Assembly (NCBI GenBank): GCA_002342365.1
Contig: DDPV01000043.1
Coordinates: forward strand, 85,827-92,386
Direction of reading: 5' to 3'
From: Burkholderiales bacterium UBA2459
Lineage (GTDB): Bacteria > Pseudomonadota > Gammaproteobacteria > Burkholderiales > Burkholderiaceae_E
Length of the DNA: 6,560 bases
Part shown: positions 6,311 through 6,560 of the stretch, in pieces
Numbering within the stretch: the first letter of the stretch is position 1
How the letters are laid out: each line of letters starts with the position of its first letter
Made by a program: the position numbers and the translations under genes
Notes under the pieces: model-generated
Seen by the model: only the letters and a program-made list of their open reading frames with translations
What the model was told of the DNA's origin: nothing
Database searches by the model: none

Positions 6311-6560
6311 TCAAGAGCCGAATTGTATGCCGCACTGGACATCGATCGCCTGATGGCGATCGGCTTGAGTTTGCTTGCTAACGCTGGCTTCGGCGAGAAG
6401 TGCTTCGATGGTCTGCGGCGTGCCGGGTTTAGCCGAATCCGATGGATACAGACGTCCAGGATTTTTCGGGTCAATCGCTGCCTGAGCCCAAGCATCAGGC
6501 GGGTTGGGTTCCGCAGCTTCCGGACCCGAACCCAAGCCAGACGTTTCAGCAATCGGGCTC
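6311..6560 (-). CDS. Probable 3' end of an unidentified gene, cut by the window edge
   Basis: On the minus strand a frame is open from the right edge to a TGA at 6311-6313, giving the last 82 residues of a possible protein. The sequence is rich in Ala, Pro and acidic residues in its first part, with AAIDPKNPGRLYPSDSAKPG (about residues 29-48) and then a helix-prone TIEALLAEASVSKQ. It contains one cysteine, close to the end, and no membrane segment. I do not recognise the family. In its favour are the ordinary amino-acid mix, many GNN codons, and a stop 28 bp before ugd, typical operon spacing. Against it, no start is visible, and an overlapping Arg-rich frame continuous with ugd is also open. 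It could be non-coding leader DNA with a chance frame. Confidence 0.45.
   Translation of the reverse strand, partial: SPIAETSGLGSGPEAAEPNPPDAWAQAAIDPKNPGRLYPSDSAKPGTPQTIEALLAEASVSKQTQADRHQAIDVQCGIQFGS

Noticed and set aside
6283..6552. A 90-residue N-terminal extension of Ugd in the same frame
   Set aside because: The extension is Arg/Lys-rich and low in acidic residues, does not resemble any UGD N-terminus, and the Rossmann motif begins directly after the ATG at 6282, which has its own Shine-Dalgarno candidate.

Overview
The window looks like a stretch of chromosomal housekeeping DNA from a Gram-negative proteobacterium, most likely a betaproteobacterium of the Burkholderiales type. The case rests on divergent pmbA and darP (DUF615/YjgA) with a MogA-type gene directly behind darP, an order I recall from that group, and on a monofunctional RelA close to E. 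coli RelA in every domain. By eye the base composition is moderately GC-rich and even throughout. I see no insertion sequence, phage gene, CRISPR array, tRNA or rRNA.

Layout, left to right. pmbA (33-1391, minus) encodes the PmbA/TldE half of the TldD/TldE peptidase. A 107-bp divergent spacer follows. Next comes a plus-strand pair: a short darP homologue (1499-1849) and mogA (about 1830-2450), overlapping by about 20 bp. A 185-bp convergent spacer with two perfect inverted repeats separates mogA from relA (2636-4909, minus). Upstream of relA on the same strand lies ugd (4963-6282), and beyond it the probable 3' end of an unidentified gene (6311 to the window edge). The order [unknown]-ugd-relA, with gaps of 28 and 53 bp, suggests one transcription unit.

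The genes do not form one pathway. PmbA matures peptides, DarP assists 50S assembly, MogA acts in molybdopterin cofactor synthesis, RelA makes (p)ppGpp during amino-acid starvation, and Ugd supplies UDP-glucuronate for surface polysaccharide or LPS. The most unusual point is DarP, which ends after the first half of the family's usual length because the mogA reading frame begins there. A second is relA placed directly behind ugd, starting at a probable TTG codon. I found no convincing new biological system.
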